Positions 1 to 9,360 of a DNA stretch of 32,708 bases are shown here, piece by piece. Position numbers and translations under genes: made by a program. The first letter of the stretch is position 1. The number at the start of each line of letters is the position of its first letter. The notes under the pieces are model-generated. The model was not told where the DNA came from, made no database searches, and was given only the letters and a program-made list of their open reading frames with translations. The DNA lies in the NCBI GenBank assembly GCA_947039005.1, contig CAMQXY010000030.1, positions 1 to 32,708 of the forward strand. Reading direction: 5' to 3'. This DNA is from an uncultured Photobacterium sp. GTDB lineage: Bacteria; Pseudomonadota; Gammaproteobacteria; Enterobacterales; Vibrionaceae.

Positions 1-30
1 AGGTTGAGGTCACGCCTAGTTCCTTGAAGA

Positions 31-54
31 TCGGGAGCCTCGTGTGTCGCTCCA
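31..54 (+). pseudogene. possible relic of a tRNA-Gly 3' end
   Basis: The stretch ending at 54 reads AGCCTCGTGTGTCGCTCCA. From memory, a gammaproteobacterial tRNA-Gly(GCC) ends AGTCTCGTTTCCCGCTCCA, so about 15 of 19 bases agree, including the final CGCTCCA. The rest of the tRNA is not present: no acceptor 5' strand, D-arm or anticodon arm can be folded from bases 1-30. It would be a decayed or partial copy trailing a tRNA cluster lying left of the window. In E. coli the glyVXY tRNAs stand next to this locus, which makes the reading more likely. A chance match is possible. Confidence 0.3.
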
Positions 55-233
55 ATTTAGTTATCATCGAACTTATCGGTGAACTACTACTGTGAAGTAT
101 TAGTCTTAATGTGGTATTCCTGAGGTATTCGATTACCGATATCATCAGTGTACTGCTTCAAGTGTTTCTAGTTTAACTACGAAGCCCACTTAGAAGCGAT
201 CAGCTTCGATTACATCATCTGCTATTGATTATG

Positions 234-254
234 CAACTTAACGGTTGTTTTTTT
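234..254 (+). terminator. weak intrinsic terminator candidate
   Basis: CAAC (234-237) can pair with GTTG (244-247), followed by seven T residues (248-254). The stem is only four base pairs, so the main evidence is the T run. It would end rightward transcription from a gene left of the window, for example a tRNA operon. Confidence 0.3.
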
Positions 255-457
255 CATCTTAGCTATTTAAAAAGATGTTTTGTAATATCAATATTGTCAT
301 ATATGGCAAGCGCTCTTTTCCTAGCCCTGATAAATTTTATTTACTACGATAGCAACATTGTGGTTTGTTTTATGTTTGTTATTAAATGATAACAATATAT
401 GATAAGTCATTATTTTAGTGAGTATTTTAGATTTATTGCACCGTTAGATCACAGTTA

Positions 458-507
458 AATCAACAGAGTTATCCACATAGAGAATTCTGTGGGTAAGTTG
501 GTTGATT
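458..507. repeat. imperfect inverted repeat containing two facing DnaA boxes
   Basis: The left arm, starting AATCAAC at 458 and running into TTATCCACA, is mirrored on the other strand by AATCAAC (ending at 507) running into TTACCCACA. Each arm has the order AATCAA, five bases, then the DnaA box. The boxes face each other across ten bases that include the palindrome GAATTC at 483-488. The arms differ by a few substitutions and a 3-base asymmetry. The right end of the cluster has a related AATCAA-N5-TTATCC arrangement on the - strand (686 down to about 670). Confidence 0.6.
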
Positions 508-758
508 AGATGTGATAGCTGGGTGTGAATAACTTTAAGAGCTGCTGGCAATGTGAAATTATTAACCCGATTTAATAGAAATAACGCACAGGGTAACTGT
601 ATGTTTATTATGGGTTAAATTGCTATTATCTACAATTTGTACACAGTTCATTTAATCTCTTCTTTATCGGGATAACCATCTTGATTATGTTATCCACTCC
701 CTGTGTTTAATCTTTAATTTTCCTACTGTTTTTACCTTAATTTGAAAAGTTTTCCACA
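469..758. promoter_or_regulatory. datA: DnaA-box cluster, datA-like locus
   Basis: This gene-free, AT-rich stretch carries many DnaA boxes (consensus TTATNCACA). Seen directly: TTATCCACA at 469-477 (+, perfect), TTACCCACA at 488-496 (-, one mismatch), TTATTCACA at 524-532 (-, perfect), TTGTACACA at 637-645 (+, one mismatch), TTATCCACT at 690-698 (+, one mismatch), TTAAACACA at 702-710 (-, one mismatch) and TTTTCCACA at 750-758 (+, fits TTWTNCACA). In E. coli the datA locus, which titrates DnaA and promotes IHF-dependent hydrolysis of DnaA-ATP, lies between glyVXY and queG; here the cluster is likewise next to queG. I found no perfect IHF site. GATC is not enriched and no 13-mer series is visible, so this is not oriC-like. 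The DnaA boxes are observed; datA function is inference from sequence plus synteny. Confidence 0.55.
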
Positions 759-771
759 TATACCCAGAGTG

Positions 772-1905
772 TTACGCATCTCGAGGTAGACCCTTCTCTA
801 TGATCCGTACTAACCGTTTGGTTGCGTTAGGTAGAACATCTATCACCATCTGTTGGCGTTTTTGCTGTTGTTGTTCTAAAGCCCACTCAATATGGATATC
901 GACCAATGGATATTCACCTTGACGCATTGTTAACGCAGCCACGATATCCGCTTGATATGGTGCATTACCTAGTGCAATAGTAATATTACGTAACCATTGA
1001 ATATGACCAATGCGGCGAATAGCCGATCCTTCGGTATTGCTTAAGAATGTCGCTTCATTCCATTGATAGAGCGTTACGAGATCTTGTTGGAATAACGTAT
1101 CACGACAGTGGTAGTCTGTTTCTGCTGTGATTTCTCCATGGCGATTAAACGGACAAACTAATTGGCAATCATCACAGCCATAAATTCTATTGCCGATGGC
1201 TGTACGATATTGTTCGGGAATGATACCGTCAAATTCGATAGTGAGATAAGAAATACAACGCCGCGCATCAACCACTCCTGCTTCTATAATGGCACCTGTT
1301 GGACAACTGGTCATGCAAGCGACGCATTTACCACATTGATTACTTACTGGCTCATCAATGGGCAATGGCAGATCAATTAATAGCTCACCTAAAAAGAACC
1401 ATGAACCTGATTGGTCGTTAAGAATGAGAGAATGTTTTCCTGTCCAACCTAATCCTGCTTTTTCTGCTAATGGGCGCTCGAGCACTGGTGCTGAATCGAC
1501 AAACGGTCGACAACCAAACTCACCAACAACAGCTTCAATACGCTGGCCTAGTTGCTTTAGACGGTTGCGGATCAGTTTGTGATAATCTCGTCCAAGCGAA
1601 TAGCGGCTAATATAGGCCTTTGATGGTTGTTTTAAGGTTTGAGCAAAACCTGCTTGTGGTGGTAAATAATTCATTCTGACACTGATTACGCGGACGGTAC
1701 CTGGTAATAATTCATATGGTCGGGCTCGCATCATACCGTGGCGTGCCATCCAGTCCATATCACCATGATAGCCAGCATCCAGCCATCGCTGTAATTGGAT
1801 TTCATGTTGTGACAAATCGACATCACTGATCCCTAGCGCTTGAAAGCCGAGCTCTTGTCCCCAAACTTTAATTTGTAGGGCGAGTTGTTGATAATCGATA
1901 GTCAT
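772..1905 (-). CDS. queG: epoxyqueuosine reductase QueG
   Basis: QueG carries out the last step of queuosine synthesis, reducing epoxyqueuosine to queuosine in the wobble base of tRNAs for Tyr, His, Asp and Asn. It uses cobalamin and two [4Fe-4S] clusters and acts in the cytosol. The 377-residue product is full length for the family. The conserved FVDSAP segment holds the likely catalytic Asp138. A ferredoxin-type CxxCxxCxxxCP motif lies at Cys191/194/197/201, and further ligand cysteines at 217, 244, 247 and 251 (CDDCQLVCP). The ATG at 1905 begins the conserved N-terminus. The gene diverges from the tsaE operon as in E. coli, but its usual divergent neighbour nnr is decayed here. The 5' upstream region therefore faces the relic, and the 3' end faces the DnaA-box cluster. 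Confidence 0.97.
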   Translation of the reverse strand: MTIDYQQLALQIKVWGQELGFQALGISDVDLSQHEIQLQRWLDAGYHGDMDWMARHGMMRARPYELLPGTVRVISVRMNYLPPQAGFAQTLKQPSKAYISRYSLGRDYHKLIRNRLKQLGQRIEAVVGEFGCRPFVDSAPVLERPLAEKAGLGWTGKHSLILNDQSGSWFFLGELLIDLPLPIDEPVSNQCGKCVACMTSCPTGAIIEAGVVDARRCISYLTIEFDGIIPEQYRTAIGNRIYGCDDCQLVCPFNRHGEITAETDYHCRDTLFQQDLVTLYQWNEATFLSNTEGSAIRRIGHIQWLRNITIALGNAPYQADIVAALTMRQGEYPLVDIHIEWALEQQQQKRQQMVIDVLPNATKRLVRIIEKGLPRDA

Positions 1906-2153
1906 AGCGTCAGTCTTATAGGCGGTAAAAATCAGGGAACGGATTCTAACACATTCTTATTTTAGAAAAGTAATTAGTGGGTGTTGATGGTTGATTGTAT
2001 CTCAAGTGATATCTGAAGCGATAAACTCACTGTTGGCACAATGACGGTTGTTATAAGCTGACAATGTATTGTCAATGATAGCCATAAGAACTGAGATAAT
2101 AATGCGACTCACTAAACTGCACCATTGCTGAATATATAGTCAACATAAATTGA

Positions 2154-2318
2154 ATGGTATTACGCTATTGCGGTAACATGCCGTTCCTATCTGATGCTGA
2201 GATTATGATCTCATACAATGATCGTAAAGTAGCAGATTTATGTGCGCAAAGCGGCGAGCGTGGTATGCTGGCAGCTGATCCTTTTCCATTTATTCGTCAA
2301 TTATTCAATCCAAGATAA
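2154..2318 (+). pseudogene. nnr: decayed 3' remnant of nnr (NAD(P)H-hydrate epimerase/dehydratase)
   Basis: An open frame from ATG 2154 to TAA 2316-2318 encodes about 54 residues. Its second half reads ADLCAQSGERGMLAADPF and then PFIRQLFNP. This matches the typical C-terminus of the ADP-dependent NAD(P)HX dehydratase domain of Nnr (YjeF), where a GERGMLA-D-LPFIR-L-NP ending is usual. An LSDA segment just upstream also fits the family. Intact Nnr is about 500 residues and its gene normally lies between queG and tsaE. Here only 419 bases separate those genes, so more than 1 kb has been lost. Conserved glycines and the HG motif before ADL are degraded (SYNDRK). Nothing recognisable as Nnr remains in 1906-2153, which also shows no other feature. 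The surviving stop lies 6 bases before the tsaE start, so the relic may persist because it carries the tsaE translation context or promoter. Confidence 0.75.
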
Positions 2319-2324
2319 AATATA

Positions 2325-2789
2325 ATGCAAACATTTGAAACTTCTCTTGCTGATGAGCAGGCAACGGTAGATTTTGGCCTTAAATTGGCTAAAGCCTGCA
2401 CACAACAAACAACAATATATCTCCATGGTGATTTAGGTGCGGGTAAAACGACATTCAGTCGTGGATTTATCCGTGCGCTTGGCCATCAAGGAAATGTAAA
2501 AAGTCCAACTTATACATTGGTTGAACCGTATGATCTTGCGCCTTGGCAAGTTTATCATTTTGATTTATACCGTCTTGCAGATCCAGAAGAATTAGAATTT
2601 ATGGGGATCCGTGATTACTTTACCAATGATGCTATTTGTTTAGTGGAGTGGCCAGAAAAAGGCATCGGTATGTTGCCCGCACCTGATCTTGAATTGGAAT
2701 TGCGTTATGACGGTGATCACAGAACAGCATTGGTAACGTCGAATACGGATTATGGTTCAACGTTGATCAACCACTTACAATTAGGTTAA
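2325..2789 (+). CDS. tsaE: tRNA threonylcarbamoyladenosine biosynthesis ATPase TsaE
   Basis: TsaE is the small ATPase that works with TsaB and TsaD to transfer threonylcarbamoyl onto A37 of ANN-decoding tRNAs (t6A). The 154-residue product has the Walker A loop GDLGAGKTT at residues 35-43, the conserved [10 protein letters not shown] switch segment and a DLYRL motif, all typical. Length is normal. The ATG at 2325 follows the nnr relic by 6 bases and has only a weak ribosome-binding site, which suggests it was translationally coupled to nnr. amiB begins 6 bases after the stop, so it is the first intact gene of the tsaE-amiB-mutL-miaA-hfq-hflXKC operon. Confidence 0.96.
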   Translation: MQTFETSLADEQATVDFGLKLAKACTQQTTIYLHGDLGAGKTTFSRGFIRALGHQGNVKSPTYTLVEPYDLAPWQVYHFDLYRLADPEELEFMGIRDYFTNDAICLVEWPEKGIGMLPAPDLELELRYDGDHRTALVTSNTDYGSTLINHLQLG

Positions 2790-2795
2790 TTAGAA

Positions 2796-4535
2796 ATGGC
2801 GTTACGGACGTATGCAAATCTTCTAATTTTGGGAGTGGGATTAGTTAGTTCTACCGCTTTTGCAAATGAACTAAAGGGAGTACGGGTGTGGCCGGCTCCA
2901 GATGAAACACGAGTCGTGTTAGATATGCAAGGCCAAGCGGATTATTCGCAGTTTATGCTATCAAATCCATCACGGTTAGTGGTTGATTTAAATAAGACTT
3001 CACTGAAAACAAAACTGCCTATCACAGTGGCAAATAGTGATATTTTAACCACGGTTCGTAGCAGTAATGCACCAGAAAAAGGCACTACGCGATTAGTGTT
3101 TGAGCTTAAACGTACCACCCAACCTAAAATTTTCTCGTTATCACCGACACCTGATGGCAGTTATGGCTATCGGTTAGTGATGGACTTACCTAATGGTTCT
3201 GGCGTTGGTGCTGTTGATAAAGAAGAGCAAGCAGAAGAAACTGCAACTGAAAATAATTTAGCCAAGTTACCTTCAGGAACGGCTGATATTGTGGTCGCTG
3301 TCGATGCTGGTCATGGCGGTGATGATCCAGGCTCTATTGGTCCAACACATAAATATGAAAAGAACGTGACTTTGGCCGTTGCGCGTAAATTAGCAGCAAA
3401 AATCAATGCCACAACCGGTATGCGTGCGGTCATGACTCGTCGTGGTGACTATTATGTAGGATTAAGTAAACGTTCAGAGATTGCCCGTAAAAATAAAGCG
3501 TTATTATTGGTTTCTATTCACGCAGATGGCTTTAGTTCACCTAAACCTCGTGGTGCATCGGTATGGGTATTAAACACCCGTCGTGCTAATACTGAGATTG
3601 GTCGTTGGTTAGAGCAAAGCGAGAAACAATCAGAATTGCTGGGTGGTGGTGATGTATTATCAAGCAATCCTAAAGATAAATATTTAGGTCGTGCGGTACT
3701 CGATCTCCAATTTAGTTATTCGCAGAAAGAAGGCTACGATGTCGCTAAACGCGTTTTAGCAAATTTGCGTCATATTGCGCGTTTGCATAAAACGGTACCG
3801 CAATATGCAAGTCTAGCTGTCTTGAAGTCACCGGATATTCCATCATTATTGGTTGAAACGGGGTTTATTACAAACCCAATTGAAGAGCGCGAATTAACCT
3901 CTAACGCCCATCAAAATCAACTTGCTAATGCGGTTTATGAAGGGATTTTACAATACTTTACCGCGCATCCACCTGAAGGCACGTTGTTTGCTTCGCGCTT
4001 AAAAGCTGGAGGCATGAAACATAAAATCACATCAGGCCAAACATTAAGTGGTATTGCTGCGAAATATGGTTCATCAATGGCGGCGATTAAAGCGGCTAAT
4101 AACTTGAAATCAAATTCAGTGAATATTGGTCAAGTTCTTATGATTCCTGGTTCTGGTATTACTACCGCGACGACTACAGCTGTTGTAAAAACGACAGCAG
4201 CTAAAGTGGTAACTAACCATGCTCCAGCCACTCGTATTGTGTGGCATACCGTGACGCGTGGTGAGTATCTTGGCAAAATTGCAGCTAAATATGGGGTATC
4301 CATGAGCAGCATTCGTCAAACGAGCCATTTAAAATCAGATAACGTCATGGTCGGACAGAAACTAAAAATTGCTGTTGCAGCGACGAAAGTAGAACGTCAT
4401 AAAGTACGTCGTGGTGAGTTTCTAAGTAAGATTGCGGCAAAATATGGGGTATCTGTAGCAACTATTCGTGATGCGAATAAGCTACGTTCTGATAAACTAG
4501 CAGTAGGACAGACGCTAATCATTCCAAGAAGTTAA
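2796..4535 (+). CDS. amiB: N-acetylmuramoyl-L-alanine amidase AmiB, periplasmic
   Basis: AmiB cleaves the amide bond between N-acetylmuramic acid and the peptide stem, splitting septal peptidoglycan during daughter-cell separation, after activation by EnvC/NlpD-type factors. The 579-residue protein starts with a signal peptide (cleavage likely after AFA, residue 23). An AMIN localisation domain follows (about 26-130), then a linker, then an Amidase_3 domain with probable zinc ligands His173 (DAGHGG), Glu188 and His242 (SIHAD) and catalytic Glu354 (VETGF). Three LysM peptidoglycan-binding repeats lie at about 409-452, 484-526 and 535-577, separated by a Thr/Ala-rich spacer after the first. E. 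coli AmiB has no LysM repeats; multi-LysM AmiB is common in Vibrionaceae and other marine gammaproteobacteria. mutL starts 2 bases after the stop. Confidence 0.96.
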   Translation: MALRTYANLLILGVGLVSSTAFANELKGVRVWPAPDETRVVLDMQGQADYSQFMLSNPSRLVVDLNKTSLKTKLPITVANSDILTTVRSSNAPEKGTTRLVFELKRTTQPKIFSLSPTPDGSYGYRLVMDLPNGSGVGAVDKEEQAEETATENNLAKLPSGTADIVVAVDAGHGGDDPGSIGPTHKYEKNVTLAVARKLAAKINATTGMRAVMTRRGDYYVGLSKRSEIARKNKALLLVSIHADGFSSPKPRGASVWVLNTRRANTEIGRWLEQSEKQSELLGGGDVLSSNPKDKYLGRAVLDLQFSYSQKEGYDVAKRVLANLRHIARLHKTVPQYASLAVLKSPDIPSLLVETGFITNPIEERELTSNAHQNQLANAVYEGILQYFTAHPPEGTLFASRLKAGGMKHKITSGQTLSGIAAKYGSSMAAIKAANNLKSNSVNIGQVLMIPGSGITTATTTAVVKTTAAKVVTNHAPATRIVWHTVTRGEYLGKIAAKYGVSMSSIRQTSHLKSDNVMVGQKLKIAVAATKVERHKVRRGEFLSKIAAKYGVSVATIRDANKLRSDKLAVGQTLIIPRS

Positions 4536-4537
4536 TT

Positions 4538-6679
4538 ATGCCGATTCAGATTTTACCCGCTCGGCTGGCTAACCAGATTGCAGCGGGTGAAGTTGTTGAA
4601 CGCCCCGCATCGGTAGTCAAAGAGCTTGTTGAAAATAGTATAGATGCTGGTGCCACTCGAATTGATATCGATATCGAAAAGGGTGGCAGTCGGCTGATTC
4701 GTATTCGTGATAACGGTAAAGGCATTGCTAAGGATGAACTTGGTTTAGCCCTGAGCCGTCATGCGACCTCAAAAATAGCCTCATTAGATGATCTTGAAGC
4801 CATTGTGAGCTTAGGCTTTCGTGGCGAAGCCCTCGCGAGTATCAGTTCAGTTTCACGGTTAACCTTAACCTCCCGCATCGAAGATCAAGCAGAAGCATGG
4901 TCAGCTTATGCTGAAGGTCGCGATATGGACGTTCAGTTAAAGCCTGCTGCTCATCCCGTCGGCACTACCCTGGAAGTATTGGATTTATTTTTTAATACTC
5001 CTGCGCGACGTAAATTCTTACGTACGGAAAAAACTGAATTTACTCATATTGATGAATTGATCAAACGTATAGCTTTAAGTCGCTTTGATGTCGCGATTAC
5101 ACTGCGTCATAACGGTAAACTGGTACGTCAATATCGTATTGCTGATAATTCATTACAACAAGAACGTCGTTTAGCGACGGCTTGTGGTCCTTCCTTTTTA
5201 CAACATGCATTAGTGGTTGAATTAGCGCATGGCGATTTAAAATTATCGGGTTGGATTTGTGGTCCGCAAGGGGCACGTAGCCAAAATGATATTCAATATT
5301 GCTACGTGAATGGCCGCATGATGAAAGATAAATTGATCAATCATGCGATTCGACAAGCGTATGAATCAAGCTTACGATCCGATCAGTATGCTGCTTATGT
5401 GCTGTATATCGAAGTAGATCCACATCAAGTCGATGTTAATGTTCATCCGGCTAAACATGAAGTTAGGTTTCATCAAGCTCGATTAGTACATGATTTTATT
5501 TATCAAACACTGCAAGGTGCATTACAGCAAGCCGCAGATGTTGATGATGCGCATCAGTATCAAGCACCAGTGAGAGCCAGTGCCCATGCACATACAGAGG
5601 TCACTGCCGATCCTATTGATCGCGCATCACAGACCATCGCCTCGATGCCTGATTATCCCAATAAAGCCACGCCAGATAGTTGGTTAGTGACCACTGAGCC
5701 ATCTACTGTACCCGCCGCCATGACATTATCTTCAGGCGTAGATTCAGATCCCGTTTCTAATGATAAAAAAACTTTATTAGTAAATTCAGTTAGTAAAGAT
5801 AGTCAACAAAGCTATAGTCAAAAGAGTAGTCCACGATTATCGTCACCGGTCGCCGCATCTGAGCGTCAACATGGTTCAGCATCGACCCTAACAGGTAAGG
5901 CGTCATCTCATTATTATGGGGAACAGGGACCAACAGCTGCTGAGCGTAAAGTCTATCAGCAGCTAATAGCTCCTGATAATTCAGGATCGGTGCCATCGAC
6001 GGCTGTTCCAGTGTTATTAAATGCAAATGTGACCCAGATAGCTGAGCCGCGACGTGAATGGCCGTTATCAAGGCAGTCAATAGCGACAACGAGTAAGCGC
6101 TCTCACAGTAACAATGTGGGGTTAGGAAAAGCATTGGTTGTTGTTGATGAGCAGTTTTTATTGTTAAGTCAACAACATGATGTGGTGTTATTGCATTTAC
6201 CTGTCGCTGAAAATTTGCGCCATGTAGGTCAGTTACAGTTAGCGAAAACGGAAGGTTTAAAGCCTCAGCCATTATTGATCCCAGTAGCAGTGCCAATTGA
6301 GGTTAAATTAATTCAGTGTGCTGAGCAACATGGGCAACTATTAAAGCAATTAGGGATTCAACTAAAAGCTAAAGGACGCAATAGCATCATTATTTTGGCA
6401 GTTTGTATGCCATTAAGGCAGCAAAACTTACAACAGTTAATCCCAAATTTGTTAACCTATCTTCATTCCGTGAGTGATGATCCAGATGCTCAAGGATGGG
6501 ATAACCTTTTATTCTGGCTCGCTAAACAATGCCATACACCAGTAACAAGCTACACCTTGGCACAAGCGATTCAGTTAATTACCGAATTAGAGCAGCTATG
6601 GGGGGAACAATTGACGATGTTTAATAGCCAACTCGTTCGCCCTGTTGATATGCAAGCAGCGATAGAAGCATTTAAGTAA
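4538..6679 (+). CDS. mutL: DNA mismatch repair protein MutL
   Basis: MutL links mismatch recognition by MutS to the MutH nick and UvrD unwinding. The N-terminal GHKL ATPase motifs are intact: Glu29 general base in [18 protein letters not shown] at 58-63, RHATSKI at 74-80 and GFRGEAL at 93-99. A C-terminal dimerisation domain begins near residue 527. The protein has 713 residues against 615 in E. coli. The excess is in the disordered Ser/Thr/Gln-rich linker at about 330-525. I do not see a DQHA(X)2E(X)4E endonuclease motif, as expected for a MutH-using organism. The start is 2 bases after amiB and the stop lies 3 bases before the first miaA start codon, so translation is probably coupled along the operon. 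Confidence 0.97.
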   Translation: MPIQILPARLANQIAAGEVVERPASVVKELVENSIDAGATRIDIDIEKGGSRLIRIRDNGKGIAKDELGLALSRHATSKIASLDDLEAIVSLGFRGEALASISSVSRLTLTSRIEDQAEAWSAYAEGRDMDVQLKPAAHPVGTTLEVLDLFFNTPARRKFLRTEKTEFTHIDELIKRIALSRFDVAITLRHNGKLVRQYRIADNSLQQERRLATACGPSFLQHALVVELAHGDLKLSGWICGPQGARSQNDIQYCYVNGRMMKDKLINHAIRQAYESSLRSDQYAAYVLYIEVDPHQVDVNVHPAKHEVRFHQARLVHDFIYQTLQGALQQAADVDDAHQYQAPVRASAHAHTEVTADPIDRASQTIASMPDYPNKATPDSWLVTTEPSTVPAAMTLSSGVDSDPVSNDKKTLLVNSVSKDSQQSYSQKSSPRLSSPVAASERQHGSASTLTGKASSHYYGEQGPTAAERKVYQQLIAPDNSGSVPSTAVPVLLNANVTQIAEPRREWPLSRQSIATTSKRSHSNNVGLGKALVVVDEQFLLLSQQHDVVLLHLPVAENLRHVGQLQLAKTEGLKPQPLLIPVAVPIEVKLIQCAEQHGQLLKQLGIQLKAKGRNSIIILAVCMPLRQQNLQQLIPNLLTYLHSVSDDPDAQGWDNLLFWLAKQCHTPVTSYTLAQAIQLITELEQLWGEQLTMFNSQLVRPVDMQAAIEAFK

Positions 6680-6682
6680 TTT

Positions 6683-6715
6683 ATGACTAAGCCACAAGTT
6701 ATGACTAAGCCACAA
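6683..6715 (+). repeat. 15-bp direct duplication covering the miaA start codon
   Basis: ATGACTAAGCCACAA occurs at 6683-6697 and again at 6701-6715, separated by GTT. The unit is 18 bp, so the duplication keeps frame and provides two in-frame start codons. Confidence 0.9.
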
Positions 6716-7636
6716 CCACAAGCTATTTTTTTAATGGGTCCGACAGCGTCAGGTAAAACCGATTTGGCGATTCGTTTACGGGAACAGTTACCGGTTGAGT
6801 TGATAAGTGTTGATTCAGCCCTTATTTATAAAGGGATGGATATCGGCACCGCAAAACCCGATGCGCATGAATTGGCACTCGCGCCGCACCGTTTAATAGA
6901 TATTCGTGATCCAGTGCAAAGTTATTCAGCTGCAGACTTTCGTTCGGATGCACTAAAAGAAATGGCTGATATAGTGGCTGCAGGGCGGATTCCTTTGTTG
7001 GTCGGTGGTACTATGTTGTACTACAAGGCATTATTGGAAGGTTTATCGCCATTACCCGCAGCAGATAATGCTGTTCGCGCGGGTATAGAACGAGATGCTG
7101 AAGCTCGAGGTTGGCAAGCACTGCATGATGAATTAGTGCAGATTGATCCTGTTGCTGGTGCGAGGATCCATCCAAACGATCCGCAGCGATTATCTCGTGC
7201 ATTAGAAGTTTTTCGTATTTCAGGAAAAACCTTAACTGAGTTAACAAAGACTCAAGGTGAATCGTTACCTTATAAGGTTCACCAATTTGCAATTACGCCC
7301 ACGGATAGGGCTGTACTGCATCATCGAATTGAACTTAGGTTCAAAAAAATGATCGAGGCAGGGTTTGAGCAGGAAGTACGGGCATTATATGACCGTGGTG
7401 ATCTTCATTTAGAACTTCCTTCTATGCGCTGTGTCGGTTATCGACAGATGTGGGAATATTTGGACGGGAAACATGACATAGATGAAGCGGTTTTCCGTGG
7501 TATCTGTGCTACCCGTCAATTGGCAAAGCGTCAAATCACTTGGCTTCGTGGCTGGAAAGATTTGACTTGGTTGGATAGTAGTGATGTTGATAGCGCGTTA
7601 CAAACCGTCACAAACTCAGTTAGATGTGATGTTTAA
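6683..7636 (+). CDS. miaA: tRNA dimethylallyltransferase MiaA
   Basis: MiaA adds a dimethylallyl group to N6 of A37 in tRNAs that read codons starting with U; MiaB later methylthiolates it. The product (317 residues) has the P-loop GPTASGKT near residue 19, the substrate segment [16 protein letters not shown], the conserved [12 protein letters not shown] and the [15 protein letters not shown]-terminal signature. The start is ambiguous: the first 15 coding bases are duplicated after a 3-base gap, giving [11 protein letters not shown] and two usable ATGs, 6683 and 6701. The upstream ATG is taken because it keeps the 3-base gap to mutL. hfq follows after 86 bases, as in most gammaproteobacteria. 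Confidence 0.96.
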   Translation: MTKPQVMTKPQPQAIFLMGPTASGKTDLAIRLREQLPVELISVDSALIYKGMDIGTAKPDAHELALAPHRLIDIRDPVQSYSAADFRSDALKEMADIVAAGRIPLLVGGTMLYYKALLEGLSPLPAADNAVRAGIERDAEARGWQALHDELVQIDPVAGARIHPNDPQRLSRALEVFRISGKTLTELTKTQGESLPYKVHQFAITPTDRAVLHHRIELRFKKMIEAGFEQEVRALYDRGDLHLELPSMRCVGYRQMWEYLDGKHDIDEAVFRGICATRQLAKRQITWLRGWKDLTWLDSSDVDSALQTVTNSVRCDV

Positions 7637-7710
7637 TTAACGTGTATACTCTGAACTGCTTTGCGTATTTTTAGTTTTTGTTCGTTGCTAATACAACTAC
7701 AAACAAATAA

Positions 7711-7989
<279 letters not shown>

Positions 7990-8017
7990 TATTATTTTCA
8001 AATAAGGAGTCGATTAC

Positions 8018-9307
8018 TTGTTTGACCGTTATGAAGCTGGTGAACAGGCTATTCTTGTACATATAAACTTCACTCAAGATGAGGAATGGGAAGATCTTAG
8101 CGAACTTGAAATGCTGGTATCTTCTGCTGGGGTTAACGCGTTACACGTGGTTACGGGTAGCCGTAAAACGCCACTTCCTAAATATTATGTGGGTGAAGGT
8201 AAGGCACAAGAAATAGCCGATGCAGTAAAAACTGTTAATGCAGATATTATTATTTTCAATCACTCATTGTCACCTGCACAAGAACGAAACTTAGAGCAGC
8301 TTTGTCAATGTCGAGTGATTGATCGTACCGGGTTAATTCTCGATATATTTGCTCAACGTGCACGTACCCATGAAGGTAAGTTGCAAGTTGAATTAGCACA
8401 ATTACGTCATTTATCAACCCGATTAATTCGTGGTTGGACTCACCTTGAGCGACAAAAAGGCGGCATTGGTCTTCGCGGACCAGGTGAAACTCAGTTAGAA
8501 ACCGATCGACGTTTATTACGAGAACGTATTAAAACAATTTTGCGTCGTTTAGATAAAGTTGCTAAACAACGTGATCAAGGACGTCGAGCGCGAAACCGAG
8601 CAGAAATCCCAACTGTTTCATTGGTTGGGTATACCAATGCGGGTAAATCAACATTATTCAATCGTATTACTGATGCTGGGGTGTATGCAGCCGATCAGCT
8701 GTTTGCTACCTTAGATCCAACATTACGTAAGATTGAAGTTGCAGATGTCGGTGCAGCGATACTTGCAGATACTGTTGGTTTTATTCGACATTTACCCCAC
8801 GATTTAGTGGCTGCGTTTAAAGCAACATTAAAAGAAACGCAAGAAGCAGATCTATTGCTTCATGTGGTTGATGCCAGTGATGATCGTTTTCGTGAGAACA
8901 TTGAGGCGGTAGATACCGTACTTGATGAAATCGATGCCGGCGACGTTCCTGTTTTACTTGTTATGAATAAAATTGATAACTTGGATAATGCACAACCACG
9001 AATTGAGCGTGACGAAGAGGGTTTACCTCGACGAGTTTGGGTATCAGCCATGGAAGGGCAAGGCATTGACTTGTTATTCCAAGCCTTAACAGAACGTCTT
9101 GCAGGAACAATGATAAAACACAGCTTACGTTTACCGCCTGAAAGTATTGGACGGTTACGAAGTCAATTTTATCAGATGGGATGTATTCTGCGAGAGGAGT
9201 ATGAATCAGATGGCTGTTTAATGATTGATATTCGCTTACCGATGGCAGAATGGTCGCGGTTACAAAAAAGAGAAAGTACTTCGTTAGATGACTACATCGT
9301 TGCTTAA
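8018..9307 (+). CDS. hflX: ribosome-associated GTPase HflX
   Basis: HflX binds the 50S subunit and splits stalled ribosomes, notably under heat stress. The 429-residue product has the HflX N-terminal domain with the glycine-rich GGIGLRGPGETQLE motif, then a TRAFAC GTPase domain with G1 GYTNAGKST near residue 204, G3 DTVGF and G4 NKID, and a short C-terminal domain. The start is a TTG at 8018: AAGGAG at 8004-8009 is ideally spaced 8 bases upstream, and the resulting MFDRYEAGEQAILVHI matches the start of E. coli HflX. The first ATG in frame lies inside this conserved segment. Follows hfq and precedes hflK in the usual order. Confidence 0.96.
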   Translation: MFDRYEAGEQAILVHINFTQDEEWEDLSELEMLVSSAGVNALHVVTGSRKTPLPKYYVGEGKAQEIADAVKTVNADIIIFNHSLSPAQERNLEQLCQCRVIDRTGLILDIFAQRARTHEGKLQVELAQLRHLSTRLIRGWTHLERQKGGIGLRGPGETQLETDRRLLRERIKTILRRLDKVAKQRDQGRRARNRAEIPTVSLVGYTNAGKSTLFNRITDAGVYAADQLFATLDPTLRKIEVADVGAAILADTVGFIRHLPHDLVAAFKATLKETQEADLLLHVVDASDDRFRENIEAVDTVLDEIDAGDVPVLLVMNKIDNLDNAQPRIERDEEGLPRRVWVSAMEGQGIDLLFQALTERLAGTMIKHSLRLPPESIGRLRSQFYQMGCILREEYESDGCLMIDIRLPMAEWSRLQKRESTSLDDYIVA

Positions 9308-9360
9308 TGGATTGCTGAGTAATAAAAACTGTCGTCATATCACATTGATGGAGTTCTATA

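Noticed and set aside
458..507. IHF sites at the AATCAA motifs
   Set aside because: All have five instead of four bases before TTR, so they do not fit WATCAANNNNTTR.
1..770. The DnaA-box region as a chromosomal origin
   Set aside because: GATC sites are not enriched, no 13-mer unwinding repeats are seen, and the neighbours of oriC (mnmG, mioC) or of a chromosome 2 origin (rctB) are absent.
5790..6296. 168-codon open frame on the - strand inside mutL
   Set aside because: It is antisense to the low-complexity MutL linker, has no recognisable domain, and the + strand MutL frame is continuous.
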